Shown here: one piece after another, positions 5,825 through 6,085 of the stretch
Numbering within the stretch: the stretch's first letter is position 1
Layout: each line of letters starts with the position of its first letter
Assembly (NCBI GenBank): GCA_003513845.1
Contig: DOTB01000066.1
Location: forward strand, 1 to 6,085
Source of the DNA: Candidatus Atribacteria bacterium
Lineage (GTDB): Bacteria > Atribacterota > Phoenicimicrobiia > Phoenicimicrobiales > Phoenicimicrobiaceae
Length of the DNA: 6,085 nt
Direction of reading: 5' to 3'
Program-made: the position numbers and the translations under genes
The notes under the pieces: model-generated
Told to the model about the DNA's origin: nothing
What the model saw: only the letters and a program-made list of their open reading frames with translations
Databases searched by the model: none

Positions 5825-5880
5825 TCACCCTCGCCCTAACCTTCTCTCCTTGAGGAAGAGGCAGAGGTGAGGGTGAGGGC
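5825..5880. repeat. GC-rich palindromic dispersed repeat (CCCTCACCCT...AGGGTGAGGG type)
   Basis: A 56-base GC-rich island lies in otherwise AT-rich DNA directly after the barrel stop codon. TCACCCTC (5825-5832) pairs perfectly with GAGGGTGA (5869-5876). Inside, ACCT (5839-5842) pairs with AGGT (5865-5868), and CTCT with AGAG near the loop, giving an imperfect long hairpin. From memory, it resembles the widespread intergenic palindrome CCCTCACCCTAACCCTCTCCC...GGGAGAGGG...GGGTGAGGG found in many unrelated bacteria. It sits between two convergent genes and may help end transcription in both directions, but neither side has a T-run, so it is not a classical intrinsic terminator. Confidence 0.75.
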
Positions 5881-5897
5881 ATAAGAACTATAGCATA

Positions 5898-6085
5898 TTA
5901 GAATAATCCCCATCCTTGTAATAAGAGGATTAAAATAATAAATGGCAGGATGTAGGTTAAATATCCTTTAGTCCAATTTGCTTTGGGGAATTTTAGGCCT
6001 TCTCCCATATCTGCTTCTTTGATAGAATTATCCCAACCCCAGCCAAATTTCCAGGTACAAAACAGGACAAAAACTAAAGAGATCG
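5898..6085 (-). CDS. Sodium-dependent symporter, NSS/SNF family (C-terminal end only)
   Basis: The minus strand gives 61 residues ending at TAA (complement of 5898-5900); the rest lies beyond the window. The peptide has the end of one TM helix (ISLVFVLFCTWKFG), then a polar loop with WDNSIKEADMGEGLKFPK, then a last TM helix (YLTYILPFIILILLLQGWG). This W-K-F-G...IKEAN/D-x-G...LKFP...Y-x-x-Y-x-L-P order is typical of the C-terminus of bacterial neurotransmitter:sodium symporters (LeuT fold), which import amino acids or related solutes with sodium. Substrate-binding helices TM1, 3, 6 and 8 are not visible, so specificity cannot be judged. The gene is convergent with the barrel gene and separated from it by the palindromic repeat, so it is a separate transcription unit. 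Confidence 0.8.
   Translation of the reverse strand, partial: ISLVFVLFCTWKFGWGWDNSIKEADMGEGLKFPKANWTKGYLTYILPFIILILLLQGWGLF

Noticed and set aside
5825..5880. Classical Rho-independent terminator
   Set aside because: The hairpin is long and imperfect and there is no T-run after it on either strand. Better described as a palindromic repeat, possibly with some terminating effect.

Overview
The window is AT-rich and looks like part of the chromosome of a diderm (two-membrane), low-GC bacterium. The diderm call rests on direct evidence. There is a periplasmic LolA-like protein with a signal peptide, and a secreted beta-barrel protein that ends in a classic C-terminal outer-membrane signal (...GINYAF). 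Strong AAAGGAGG-type ribosome binding sites and low GC point to a diderm Firmicutes-like or Atribacterota/Thermotogota-like lineage. The exact phylum cannot be settled from this sequence alone.

Layout. Positions 1-336 (minus strand) hold the N-terminal part of an ECF-type RNA polymerase sigma factor. It is still readable over about 100 residues but is broken by four in-frame stops. Positions 337-648 are non-coding and hold several dyads, a putative divergent promoter for the sigma relic, a weak candidate promoter for the rightward operon, and the strong RBS of the first operon gene. Positions 649-4644 hold a tight rightward operon: an ABC ATPase (LolD/MacB class), two different FtsX-fold permeases of LolC/LolE size, and a periplasmic LolA-like protein of the TP_0789 type. 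After 81 non-coding bases containing a 14-bp palindrome comes a signal-peptide-bearing outer-membrane beta-barrel gene (4726-5823). A palindromic GC-rich dispersed repeat (5825-5880) follows. The window ends with the C-terminus of a convergent sodium-dependent (NSS family) symporter gene on the minus strand (5898-6085).

How the genes could work together. ATPase plus two permeases would form an inner-membrane extraction machine. The LolA-like protein would carry a hydrophobic cargo (lipoprotein or lipid) across the periplasm. The barrel would be the outer-membrane partner or the product delivered. This is an inferred Lol-like trans-envelope route encoded in one cluster, with a barrel where LolB would stand. 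A related sequence, ATTAATCAAAA-N3/4-TTACAA, occurs both upstream of the operon (408-431) and directly upstream of the barrel gene (4660-4683). It hints at shared control but could be chance in AT-rich DNA.
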